From Candidatus Apopatosoma intestinale (lineage in GTDB: Bacteria > Bacillota > Clostridia > Oscillospirales > CAG-272), in the NCBI GenBank assembly GCA_018064545.1, contig JAGHUY010000148.1:1-7977 (forward strand): DNA of 7,977 bases, given 5' to 3'. The notes beneath the pieces were generated by a model, which saw nothing but the letters and a program-made list of their open reading frames with translations, was not told where the DNA came from and did not search any database. Position numbers and translations under genes: made by a program. Below are positions 1-6,582 of this stretch, piece after piece. Within the stretch, counting starts at the first letter, position 1, and each line of letters starts with the position of its first letter.

Positions 1-25
1 GTCCGCGCGCAGAATTATTCTTCAT
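1..25 (-). CDS. 5' end of an unidentified divergent gene (partial)
   Basis: Only the first eight codons are in the window. They read M-K-N-N-S-A-R-G from an ATG at 25-23 on the minus strand and leave the window at position 1. The call rests on a good Shine-Dalgarno sequence (AAGGAG, 37-32) six bases before the ATG and on a well-formed promoter further upstream (127-99), in a region with no other explanation. Eight residues are too few to name a product. The gene is divergent from the ABC transporter, so it could be a regulator or partner of it, but nothing seen here shows that. Confidence 0.6.
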
Positions 26-98
26 AGAGTACTCCTTAGTTTTGTTTTGGGTGAGGATGGTTACGAACTCACCGGCCTCCGAAAAAGAAGCCATGCTT

Positions 99-127
99 AT
101 CATAGCACGCCCGCCGCCGTTTTTCAA
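99..127 (-). promoter_or_regulatory. Promoter for the minus-strand gene at the left edge
   Basis: Read on the minus strand, TTGAAA (127-122) and TATGAT (104-99) are separated by exactly 17 bases. A TGC directly before the -10 box makes it an extended -10. Both hexamers match the sigma-A consensus at five of six positions. Transcription would start near position 92 and give a leader of about 66 bases before the ATG at 25. A 6-base inverted repeat, GGTGAG at 50-55 and CTCACC at 68-73, lies in that leader. Confidence 0.6.
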
Positions 128-175
128 CAGGAAAATGAAAAAAAGGAATAATCTTCTTTTCTTCATAATAAGATA

Positions 176-204
176 TTGATTTGTTCATAATTACTGAGTA
201 CAAT
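176..204 (+). promoter_or_regulatory. Promoter for the ABC transporter gene
   Basis: TTGATT (176-181) and TACAAT (199-204) are separated by 17 bases, a sigma-A-like arrangement. Transcription would start near 211, leaving a leader of only about 23 bases that carries the ribosome binding site GGGAGGG (223-229) before the ATG at 234. The 131-175 stretch just upstream is strongly A/T-rich and could act as an UP element. No operator-like repeat is obvious in the core promoter. Confidence 0.6.
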
Positions 205-233
205 AAAACCGAAATCATGTATGGGAGGGCAAA

Positions 234-3200
234 ATGCTGACACTCAAAAATATCGTAAAGAACTATGCGGCGGGTACGGAGACTGTGCAGGCTTTAAAAG
301 GTCTCGATCTTTCGTTCCGCGAGCATGAGTTTGTCTGCGTTCTCGGACCGTCCGGATGCGGAAAAACCACACTGCTCAACATTATCGGAGGTCTGGATCA
401 GTATTCGGACGGCGATCTCTCCATTAACGGCCGTTCCACCAAGGACTATAAAGACCGGGATTGGGACGCCTACCGCAACCATTCCATCGGCTTTGTCTTC
501 CAGAGTTATAATCTGATCCCACATCAGACGGTACTCGCCAACGTGGAACTCGCGTTGACGCTTTCCGGCGTATCGGGAAAGGAACGCAAAGAACGCGCGA
601 AAAAAGCCCTCGCAGAGGTCGGACTTTCCGACCAACTGAAAAAGAAACCAGCCGAGATGTCCGGCGGTCAGATGCAGCGCGTGGCCATCGCCCGTGCCCT
701 TGTCAACGATCCCGATATTATTCTGGCCGATGAACCGACCGGCGCGCTGGACACCGAAACGAGCGTTCAGGTCATGGAAATATTAAAACGCATCTCCAAA
801 GATAAACTGATCATCACGGTCACCCATAATCCGGATTTGGCCGACCGCTATGCCACACGGATCGTGCGGATGCTGGACGGCAAGATCATCGGGGACTCGA
901 ACCCGCTCACGGCGGAGGAAACGGCGGCTTTGACGGAAAAAGACGCGCAGGCACTGAGACAGCGAAAGAAAAAGATCAAACTGCCCTCCATGTCTTTTGC
1001 GACCTCTTTCTCCCTCTCCCTCAAAAACCTGTTCACGAAGAAACGCCGCACGGCATTGACGTCGTTTGCCGGCAGTATCGGCATCATCGGCATCGCGCTG
1101 ATTTATGCCGCCTCCCAGGGAATGACCACTTATATCAACACGGTACAGGAGGACACCCTGTCGTCCTATCCGCTCACCATCGAGTCCACGACGGTCGATT
1201 TTTCTTCGCTGATGCAGAGCATGATCGGGGCGGCCGAATCGCAGAAAGCGCATGAAAAAGACGCCGTCTACTCCAAAGAAGCCCTGTACGATCTGATCAA
1301 CGCCGTCAACAATATGGACGCGACCGAAAACGATCTGAAAGCTTTCAAAACCCATATCGAATCGGAACGCGCCAAAGAAGACAGCGTCCTCGGTAACGCG
1401 CTGAGCGGCGTCAAATACTCCTATCCGCTGAATCTGCTTGTCTATACCAAGAATATCGACGGCGAGATCATCGCATCCGATTCCACAAAACTGATGCGCG
1501 ATATGATGGCGGAATTTTGGGGCCGGAGCGCCTCCGTTTCCGCATCCGCCCCATCCGGCGGGGTTTCGGCGGGTTCTTCGACCATCTCTTCCCTCTTCTC
1601 CTCGTCCGGCACTTCCTATTCCACCATGTGGCAGGAAATGCTGGCCGGCGATAACGGAAGACCGATCAGCCCTCTGCTCGAAAAGCAGTACGACCTCGTG
1701 TACGGCACGTGGCCGAACGCCTACGACGAGATCATTCTCGTGCTTGACGAAAATAACGAACTTGACGATATGACGCTCTATGCGCTCGGACTCGTCCCGC
1801 GAGACCGCATTGAAAGCATCATGCAGGCGTCCCTTGACGGCACCGAGATCGACACGAACAGTCAAAGTTGGAGTTATGAGGACATCTGCTCGACGGATTT
1901 CCGCGTGGTGCTGAATTCGTCCTGTTTCAGTTACGACGAAGCCACCGGCACGTACAAAGACCTGCGGGAGACCGAAGCAGGATTAAAATACCTGTATGCC
2001 AACGCTTTGAAACTGAAAGTCACCGGTATCGTCCGTCCGAGTGAGGACGCCGTTTCCGGCATGCTGACCGGCTCCATCGGCTACACCGAGGCACTGACAC
2101 ACTACGTGATCACCTCTTCCGAAAACGCGGCCGCTGTGATCGCACAGAAAGCCGATCCGACGCTGGATATTTTCACGAATCTCCCCTTCCGCTCTACCGC
2201 CGGTTCTCTGACGAACAAAGAGAAAGAGGCGGAAATGATCGCCCGCTTCGAAGCGTTTTCCACAAAGGAAAAAGCCGAAGCCTTCGTCGCACTGATGAGC
2301 ATTCCCACAGCGGAGCAGGTCCAGGCGATGCTGGATCCGATCCTCGGGAATATGACCAGAGAAGATATGGAAAACGGGCTGAAAAATGCGATTTCCGAGC
2401 AGATGAGCATCGGCGAAGATCAGATCAACGCCTATCTCGCCTCGATGAGCGACGACGATCTGCGGGAAATGATCGCGGGTGCCCTTACCGAGCAGGTCAA
2501 GGAGAATTACAAAAAGCAAGTGGAAAGCCGCATGAAAGGGATGAGCGAAGACGCTCTGGCCGCCATGCTTGACAAATACCTTGACCCGTCCTCGTCTCTC
2601 GGCAGATTCACATCCGAACAGTTCGGCGAGTATTATGATGCGACCGTTGCTTTTTCTTCCTCCACCTATGAGGACAACATGAAGAAACTCGGCAATCTCG
2701 ACGAGGACACCCCGTCGTCCATCCATCTGTATGCCGCGACCTTTGAAAGCAAGGACGACATCAAAGACGCAATCTCCGCCTATAATGAGACGGTTTCCGA
2801 TACGAAACAGATCCACTATACGGATTACGTCGGCATCATCATGTCTTCCGTCACCACGATCATCAACGCCATCAGCTACGTTCTGATCGGCTTTGTGGCC
2901 GTTTCCCTGATCGTATCGTCTATCATGATCGGCGTCATCACGCTGATCTCCGTGCAGGAGCGCACCAAGGAGATCGGTATTCTGCGGGCCATCGGTGCGT
3001 CTAAAAAGAACGTCTCCGGTCTGTTCAACGCCGAAACCGTCATCATCGGCTTTTCGTCGGGACTTCTCGGCGTGCTGATCACCTACGCCGTCTGCATCCC
3101 GCTCAATCTTTTGCTCCACCACCTTACCGGGATTTCGAATCTCAGTGCCTATCTGCCCGTAGAAGTCGCGGCGATTCTGGTGCTCATCAGCGTTCTTCTG

Positions 3201-3275
3201 ACGCTGATTTCCGGCATCATCCCGTCGCGCAGTGCGGCCAAGAAAGATCCTGTTGTCGCTTTGAGAACAGAATAA
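234..3275 (+). CDS. MacB/FtsX-type ABC transporter, fused ATPase and permease
   Basis: This is a membrane ABC protein of the MacB/FtsX (type VII) superfamily with ATPase and permease in one chain. The N-terminal ATPase (residues 1 to about 230) has Walker A GPSGCGKTT (38-46), signature MSGGQ (142-146), Walker B with D166 and E167, and the switch histidine H198. A basic linker with an amphipathic elbow (about 243-271) leads to transmembrane helix 1 (about 272-294). A roughly 570-residue extracytoplasmic domain follows, then three more helices (about 880-905, 933-961 and 976-996). The coupling motif QERTKEIGILRAIGA (908-922) is typical of the FtsX fold. Four helices per chain imply a homodimer. 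The ATG at 234 has a strong ribosome binding site, GGGAGGG. The external domain is much larger than that of MacB and contains a serine-rich stretch (432-463) and degenerate helical repeats (688-784). The family drives export or mechanotransmission, not nutrient import. The substrate is unknown; a peptide or antimicrobial is a guess from the family. Confidence 0.93.
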   Translation: MLTLKNIVKNYAAGTETVQALKGLDLSFREHEFVCVLGPSGCGKTTLLNIIGGLDQYSDGDLSINGRSTKDYKDRDWDAYRNHSIGFVFQSYNLIPHQTVLANVELALTLSGVSGKERKERAKKALAEVGLSDQLKKKPAEMSGGQMQRVAIARALVNDPDIILADEPTGALDTETSVQVMEILKRISKDKLIITVTHNPDLADRYATRIVRMLDGKIIGDSNPLTAEETAALTEKDAQALRQRKKKIKLPSMSFATSFSLSLKNLFTKKRRTALTSFAGSIGIIGIALIYAASQGMTTYINTVQEDTLSSYPLTIESTTVDFSSLMQSMIGAAESQKAHEKDAVYSKEALYDLINAVNNMDATENDLKAFKTHIESERAKEDSVLGNALSGVKYSYPLNLLVYTKNIDGEIIASDSTKLMRDMMAEFWGRSASVSASAPSGGVSAGSSTISSLFSSSGTSYSTMWQEMLAGDNGRPISPLLEKQYDLVYGTWPNAYDEIILVLDENNELDDMTLYALGLVPRDRIESIMQASLDGTEIDTNSQSWSYEDICSTDFRVVLNSSCFSYDEATGTYKDLRETEAGLKYLYANALKLKVTGIVRPSEDAVSGMLTGSIGYTEALTHYVITSSENAAAVIAQKADPTLDIFTNLPFRSTAGSLTNKEKEAEMIARFEAFSTKEKAEAFVALMSIPTAEQVQAMLDPILGNMTREDMENGLKNAISEQMSIGEDQINAYLASMSDDDLREMIAGALTEQVKENYKKQVESRMKGMSEDALAAMLDKYLDPSSSLGRFTSEQFGEYYDATVAFSSSTYEDNMKKLGNLDEDTPSSIHLYAATFESKDDIKDAISAYNETVSDTKQIHYTDYVGIIMSSVTTIINAISYVLIGFVAVSLIVSSIMIGVITLISVQERTKEIGILRAIGASKKNVSGLFNAETVIIGFSSGLLGVLITYAVCIPLNLLLHHLTGISNLSAYLPVEVAAILVLISVLLTLISGIIPSRSAAKKDPVVALRTE

Positions 3276-3279
3276 ATCC

Positions 3280-3326
3280 AACAAAAGGACGTCGGCAAAA
3301 ACTTGCTTTTTTGCCGACGTTTTGTT
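3280..3326 (+). terminator. Intrinsic terminator after the ABC transporter gene
   Basis: A perfect 13-base-pair stem (3289-3301 with 3308-3320) closes a 6-base loop and starts 13 bases after the TAA stop. AACAAA (3280-3285) can also pair with TTTGTT (3321-3326) beyond a 3-base bulge. A U-rich tail, TTTTGTT, follows the stem. This is a strong intrinsic terminator on the plus strand. Its loop and tail overlap the promoter of the next gene. Confidence 0.85.
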
Positions 3327-3331
3327 ATAAT
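3303..3331 (+). promoter_or_regulatory. Fucosidase promoter nested in the upstream terminator
   Basis: TATAAT (3326-3331) is preceded by TGT, giving an extended -10 element. TTGCTT (3303-3308) lies 17 bases upstream as a partial -35 box (TTG matches). The -35 sits in the loop and first stem base of the preceding terminator, and the spacer is the terminator's descending arm. Transcription would start near 3338. The ribosome binding site GGAGGG (3351-3356) is four bases before the ATG at 3361. Confidence 0.6.
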
Positions 3332-3360
3332 TAGGATGAAACAAAAATTCGGAGGGTATC

Positions 3361-4437
3361 ATGGACGAAAAAAAGACAGCGGCCGTCGAGCACAGCGTCA
3401 TCATGGGAGAAAGTACGAAAAAGCCGTTTCCGCGGACGACGAATCCGGGCGCACAATGGTTTTTTGAGCCGGTCAAACTCGGCTTATTCATTCATTTCGG
3501 TATTTCTACGGCGGGGGACGATCTGGATATTTCATGGAGTATGATGGACAATCCCGACCGTTACGGCCGAAACGGGCAAACGACGCCGACCGCGTATTGG
3601 AAACTCGCCGAGCAGTTCAATCCCACGGCTTTTCATCCCGAAGACTGGCTTTCCGCCGCCAAAGAAGCCGGTTTTACCTATGCGGTCTTCACCTGCCGCC
3701 ACCATGACGGCTTTGCCATGTGGCCGTCGGACGCCGGGGATTTTTCAACCAGAAATTATCTGGGCGGACGCGATCTGGTCGGCGAGTACGTCGCCGCCTG
3801 CCGCAAAGTCGGGCTGAAAGTCGGCCTTTACTATTCCCCGCCCGACTGGCGCTTTAACCAAAAATATATGTCCTTTATGATCGGTTCACACTCGGAAAAA
3901 TATCCCGACCGTCCGTATAAGGACGTCGACCACCGCGTGATTGACGCGATTCCGCCGATGCCGGAAGACCACAAGACGGCGTATTTTGATTACGTCAACG
4001 CGCAGGTGCGGGAATTGCTGACGCGGTACGGCAGGATCGACCTGCTGTGGTTTGACGGAACGACGAAAGACACCGACCGCGCGATTTCGATCGAAGAAAT
4101 CCGCGCTCTGCAACCCCAAATCGTGGTCAACGACCGGCTGTGGGGCTTCGGAAACGGGGATTACTGCTCCGAATACGAGTGCCGACTCCCGGAAAAGAAG
4201 CCGGAATATCCGGCGTGGGAGACGTGTCACAGCTGGCACGTCGGCGGCGGCTGGTCTTACGTCATCAACGCCGACAAATACCGCCCGCTCTCCGACACGA
4301 TGCACAAATACGAAGTCTGCCGTCGGTTCGGCGGCAATCTCTTACTCAACATCGCACCGCGGGCTGACGGCAGTGTTCCTGATGCCTACTACGCAAGCGT
4401 AAAGGAGTTCGGAGACGAACTTCGGAAACTCAAATAA
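3361..4437 (+). CDS. Alpha-L-fucosidase, GH29, short cytoplasmic form
   Basis: This is a glycoside hydrolase of family 29, which removes terminal alpha-linked L-fucose from glycans with retention of configuration. Family landmarks appear in order: the GLFIHFG strand (41-47, with H45), CRHHDGFAMW (112-121, with H114 and H115), the KVGLYYSPPDW strand, and LLWFDG, where D232 is the expected nucleophile. WETC (286-289) and GGNLLLNIAP (324-333) follow. E287 in WETC is one candidate acid/base, but that residue varies among GH29 enzymes and I am not certain. The 358 residues cover only the catalytic barrel; the C-terminal beta-sandwich common in GH29 is absent. There is no signal peptide, so it should act on imported oligosaccharides or internal substrates. 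Its own promoter and an embedded terminator suggest a single-gene transcript. The neighbouring ABC protein is not an importer and is unlikely to feed it. The exact linkage cleaved cannot be read from the sequence. Confidence 0.9.
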   Translation: MDEKKTAAVEHSVIMGESTKKPFPRTTNPGAQWFFEPVKLGLFIHFGISTAGDDLDISWSMMDNPDRYGRNGQTTPTAYWKLAEQFNPTAFHPEDWLSAAKEAGFTYAVFTCRHHDGFAMWPSDAGDFSTRNYLGGRDLVGEYVAACRKVGLKVGLYYSPPDWRFNQKYMSFMIGSHSEKYPDRPYKDVDHRVIDAIPPMPEDHKTAYFDYVNAQVRELLTRYGRIDLLWFDGTTKDTDRAISIEEIRALQPQIVVNDRLWGFGNGDYCSEYECRLPEKKPEYPAWETCHSWHVGGGWSYVINADKYRPLSDTMHKYEVCRRFGGNLLLNIAPRADGSVPDAYYASVKEFGDELRKLK

Positions 4438-5305
4438 GCTTCTTCACCTTTTCAAGCTCTGCCGCAAGGCGGAGCTTGTTTGCTTCTTCCATGGGGGCCA
4501 GCGGCAAGCGATAGCCGCCCACGTCGTTTCCGAGCAGATTCATCGCCGCCTTGACCGGGATGGGATTCGTCTCGCAGAACAGGGCTTCGATCAACGGGAG
4601 AAAGAGTTTCTGCCGTTTCGAAGCCTCGGCAAAATCACCCCCGGCCGCCAAGTCCGTCATCGCCTTGACCTCCCTCGGAAACAGATTGGCGAGCACGGAG
4701 ATCACGCCACACGCGCCCATGCTCATCATGGGAACGGTCAGATCGTCATTTCCCGAGAACAGGCAGAAATCCCCGTCGGCAAGCAGACTGGCTTTCATAA
4801 AATATCCCATGTCGCCGCTCGCCTCTTTCATCCCGACGATGTTACGGTGTTCTTTCAGTTTTTGAAGAACCCCGATCGGGATCCGGCATCCTGTTCTTCC
4901 GGGGACATGATATAGGATAATCGGAATGTGAACGGCGTCGGCCACGGTGCGGAAATGCGCCGTCAGTCCCGCATCGTTCGTCTTATTATAATACGGCGTC
5001 AGCACAAGCAGACCGTCCGCCCCGAGCCGCTCGGCGCGTTTCGCTTTTTCCGCGGCGACTCTCGTATGATTGGAACTGCATCCGACGATCAACTTCATTT
5101 TCCCTTTATGTTCCCTTGTCACACAGATCATTTTTTCCGCTTCCGCGTCCGACACCGTCGGACTTTCTCCCGTCGTGCCGAGCAGAACGACACCGTCCGT
5201 TCCGCTTTTTTCCTGAAACGCAAGCAATTCCTCCAATTTCAGATAATTCACGTTGCCGTCGGCATCAAACGGCGTGACGAGTGCTACATAAGAACCCGAA
5301 AACAT
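4430..5305 (-). CDS. dapA: 4-hydroxy-tetrahydrodipicolinate synthase
   Basis: DapA condenses pyruvate with aspartate semialdehyde in the cytoplasm, the committed step towards meso-diaminopimelate for peptidoglycan and lysine for protein. With the ATG at 5305 the protein has 291 residues, starts MFSGSYVALVTPF and runs in register with E. coli DapA. GTTGES contains T44 and T45, YHVPGRTG contains Y132 and the dicarboxylate-binding R137, and GMKEASG contains the Schiff-base lysine K160. The in-frame GTG at 5314 lies inside the ribosome binding site and is unlikely to be used. The GTTGES and GRTG motifs favour DapA over N-acetylneuraminate lyase, a relative worth considering beside a fucosidase. 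Residues matching the E. coli lysine-inhibition site (H53, H56, E84) are D53, A56 and V83, so strong lysine feedback is doubtful. It lies 46 bases downstream of tmcAL without a clear promoter, so co-transcription is likely. Its 3' end overlaps the convergent fucosidase gene by 8 bases. Confidence 0.93.
   Translation of the reverse strand: MFSGSYVALVTPFDADGNVNYLKLEELLAFQEKSGTDGVVLLGTTGESPTVSDAEAEKMICVTREHKGKMKLIVGCSSNHTRVAAEKAKRAERLGADGLLVLTPYYNKTNDAGLTAHFRTVADAVHIPIILYHVPGRTGCRIPIGVLQKLKEHRNIVGMKEASGDMGYFMKASLLADGDFCLFSGNDDLTVPMMSMGACGVISVLANLFPREVKAMTDLAAGGDFAEASKRQKLFLPLIEALFCETNPIPVKAAMNLLGNDVGGYRLPLAPMEEANKLRLAAELEKVKKLI
4454..4482 (+). terminator. Fucosidase terminator inside the dapA coding tail
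   Basis: A 10-base-pair stem (4454-4463 with 4468-4477) closes a GCAA tetraloop, 16 bases after the fucosidase stop. One pair is a U-G wobble in plus-strand RNA but an A-C mismatch in the dapA message, so the hairpin is better on the fucosidase strand. The tail is T-rich but interrupted (GTTTGCTTCTTCC). The same bases encode the K-L-R-L-A-A-E-L stretch near the DapA C-terminus. Confidence 0.55.
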
Positions 5306-5346
5306 AAAAATCACCTCTCCGTCATTCTATGCCGGGAGGTGATTTT
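5306..5346 (-). promoter_or_regulatory. Hairpin covering the dapA ribosome binding site
   Basis: On the minus strand AAAATCACCTC (5346-5336) pairs perfectly with GAGGTGATTTT (5317-5307). Three more pairs, CCG with CGG, are possible across a single bulged A. One further T and then the dapA ATG (5305) follow. The descending arm contains the dapA Shine-Dalgarno sequence (GGAGAGGTGA, 5320-5311). The 7-pair core followed by five T residues also has the form of an intrinsic terminator for tmcAL. It could act as terminator, translational gate or both. Confidence 0.65.
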
Positions 5347-5351
5347 GGTTT

Positions 5352-6524
5352 TTATTCTGCCATAACCGGGGCCGTTTTGATCAGCGCGTCGGCCGGAGCC
5401 GGTTTCCCGAGTGTCATCAGCCACAGGGCATCGGCACGGAGCCCCAGTTCGTAGGCCTCGTCAATGCCAAGCCCCAGATAATCCGCCGATTTCGTGATGA
5501 TGGGAAGATCGGAGCATCTGCTGATTTCATGAAGAAGCCGCCGTCCCGTCGCATTGGCCGCAAGCACACGGGTATAGGAAACTTCACCCACGTCTTTCCG
5601 GCCGACCTGTAAAAAGGCAAACAACGCGGCACGGTATAGCCGCGAAAACGAATACGTCTTGGTTTTGGCTTCCTCAAAAAAAGAAGTTAAGTCCGTAGCC
5701 CCCACGGCAGAGGAGCACAGGCGGTCGAAAATCTCCGCATTTCCCTCCGGGCAGTCCCCCCATGCATCCGAACGGTGCGTGCGGAAGTAGGAGACATAGG
5801 GCAAAAACAGAGCGTCAAAGGATGATATTGTTCCGTTTTCCATCGCTTCCCGCAGGGCTTTCCGGCTTTCCTCCGGCAGTTCTGCCGGAATAACGCCGGT
5901 TTGGAGACTTTCTCTCACACCGGAAGCAGATAAAAAGCCCTCTCCATCCGTTTCGTTATATCCGTTTCCGATCCGTCGGATGGGCTCGGGCGTGATCCGG
6001 CTTTTCCGTGCCGCAAGTTCTCTCATATAGGCAAGGCCGAGAATGTCGTTGGAGCCGAAATCGGCCGCATCCTCTCCGTACAGACGGCGAACCGTGTCAA
6101 AAAACAGGTTGCCCGAAGCGAGCGTCCGGTTTTCCTTTGCCGACGCCTGCAGAGCCGTCCGGAAATCCTCCGAATTCAGTCGTTCGGCCGTCCGGGAAAG
6201 AAGAGAGGCGTCGCCGGATTCGCTTCCGAACGACAGCGCGTCGACCACCCCGAGCCGTTCCGTAAGCCCAATGCCGCCGCGGGCAAAAACCTCGGCACCG
6301 CCGGAGCAGAACGGAAACGGCAGTTCCAGCACCAGATCAGCTCCGTTCAAGACAGCGACGCGGGCGCGCTCATATTTGGAAATCACGGCAGGCGTTCCCC
6401 GCTCGGTGAAACTGCCGCTCATGACCGCGATAACGGCATCAGCCGTCTCTCTCGTTCGGCGCAGATGATAGGTATGGCCGGCGTGAAACGGATTGTATTC
6501 GCAGATGACCGCACTCGTCTTCAT
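5352..6524 (-). CDS. tmcAL: tRNA(Met) cytidine acetate ligase TmcAL
   Basis: TmcAL (formerly YlbM, DUF795) makes N4-acetylcytidine at the wobble position of elongator tRNA-Met from acetate and ATP through acetyl-adenylate, which sharpens AUG decoding. The N-terminus has the diagnostic CEYNPFHAGHTYH, with the HIGH-like nucleotide-binding motif H14-A-G-H17. MSGSFTERGTPA (35-46), ELPF (67-70), SFGSE (98-102), SNDILG (158-163), RRIGNGYN (183-190) and SASGVR (199-204) follow and fit the family. The C-terminal part (YTRVLAANATGRRLL and SDLPIITK) matches the usual tail. The 390 residues are close to the family's roughly 400, so the gene looks intact. The ATG at 6524 has a ribosome binding site, GGGAGA (6536-6531), six bases upstream. 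The gene is divergent from ackA, another acetate-handling enzyme. Neighbourhoods pairing this gene with ackA or pta are known in Firmicutes, which supports the call. Confidence 0.94.
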   Translation of the reverse strand: MKTSAVICEYNPFHAGHTYHLRRTRETADAVIAVMSGSFTERGTPAVISKYERARVAVLNGADLVLELPFPFCSGGAEVFARGGIGLTERLGVVDALSFGSESGDASLLSRTAERLNSEDFRTALQASAKENRTLASGNLFFDTVRRLYGEDAADFGSNDILGLAYMRELAARKSRITPEPIRRIGNGYNETDGEGFLSASGVRESLQTGVIPAELPEESRKALREAMENGTISSFDALFLPYVSYFRTHRSDAWGDCPEGNAEIFDRLCSSAVGATDLTSFFEEAKTKTYSFSRLYRAALFAFLQVGRKDVGEVSYTRVLAANATGRRLLHEISRCSDLPIITKSADYLGLGIDEAYELGLRADALWLMTLGKPAPADALIKTAPVMAE

Positions 6525-6553
6525 AAAAAATCTCCCTTTTTCCGCTTTTACTA

Positions 6554-6582
6554 TTGCAATCGGAAAACTCTTCCTGTATAAT
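6554..6582 (+). promoter_or_regulatory. ackA promoter
   Basis: TTGCAA (6554-6559) and a perfect TATAAT (6577-6582) are separated by 17 bases. Transcription would start near 6589, giving a leader of about 45 bases. The ribosome binding site GGAGGT (6619-6624) is ten bases before the ATG. The -35 lies within the palindrome ATTGCAAT (6553-6560). The -10 is in the near-symmetric GTATA-ATAG-TATAC (6576-6589), which it shares with the tmcAL promoter. Confidence 0.65.

Noticed and set aside
783..1865. A 360-codon open frame on the minus strand inside the ABC gene
   Set aside because: It has the same antisense composition, no ribosome binding site I could support, and no family motif. The plus-strand frame explains the sequence fully.
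1983..3491. A 502-codon open frame on the minus strand across the ABC gene and its terminator
   Set aside because: It is opposite a gene with clear ABC and FtsX motifs. Its translation is rich in D, R, H and G without recognisable domains, and it would run through a strong hairpin. It is a shadow caused by C/G-ending codons on the plus strand.
4380..4430. Possible dapA terminator in the 3' end of the fucosidase gene
   Set aside because: Only short stems such as AGTTCG/CGAACT and TACGC/GCGTA are present, with no adequate T-run on the minus strand.
234..4437. The ABC protein as an uptake system for fucosylated sugars used by the fucosidase
   Set aside because: The permease is MacB/FtsX type, which is not a sugar importer fold. 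There is no binding protein, and a terminator separates the genes.
4430..5305. N-acetylneuraminate lyase as an alternative to DapA, given the neighbouring fucosidase
   Set aside because: GTTGES and the YHVPGRTG motif with R137 are DapA features; sialic acid lyases differ at these sites. There are no other sialic acid genes nearby.
5311..5325. A four-codon mini-frame (M-T-E-R-stop) in the loop and arm of the dapA leader hairpin
   Set aside because: No Shine-Dalgarno sequence precedes it and such short frames arise by chance. It is noted only because its stop overlaps the dapA ribosome binding site.
5307..5346. A lysine riboswitch or T-box upstream of dapA
   Set aside because: The gap to tmcAL is only 46 bases, far too short for either element, and no characteristic motif is present.
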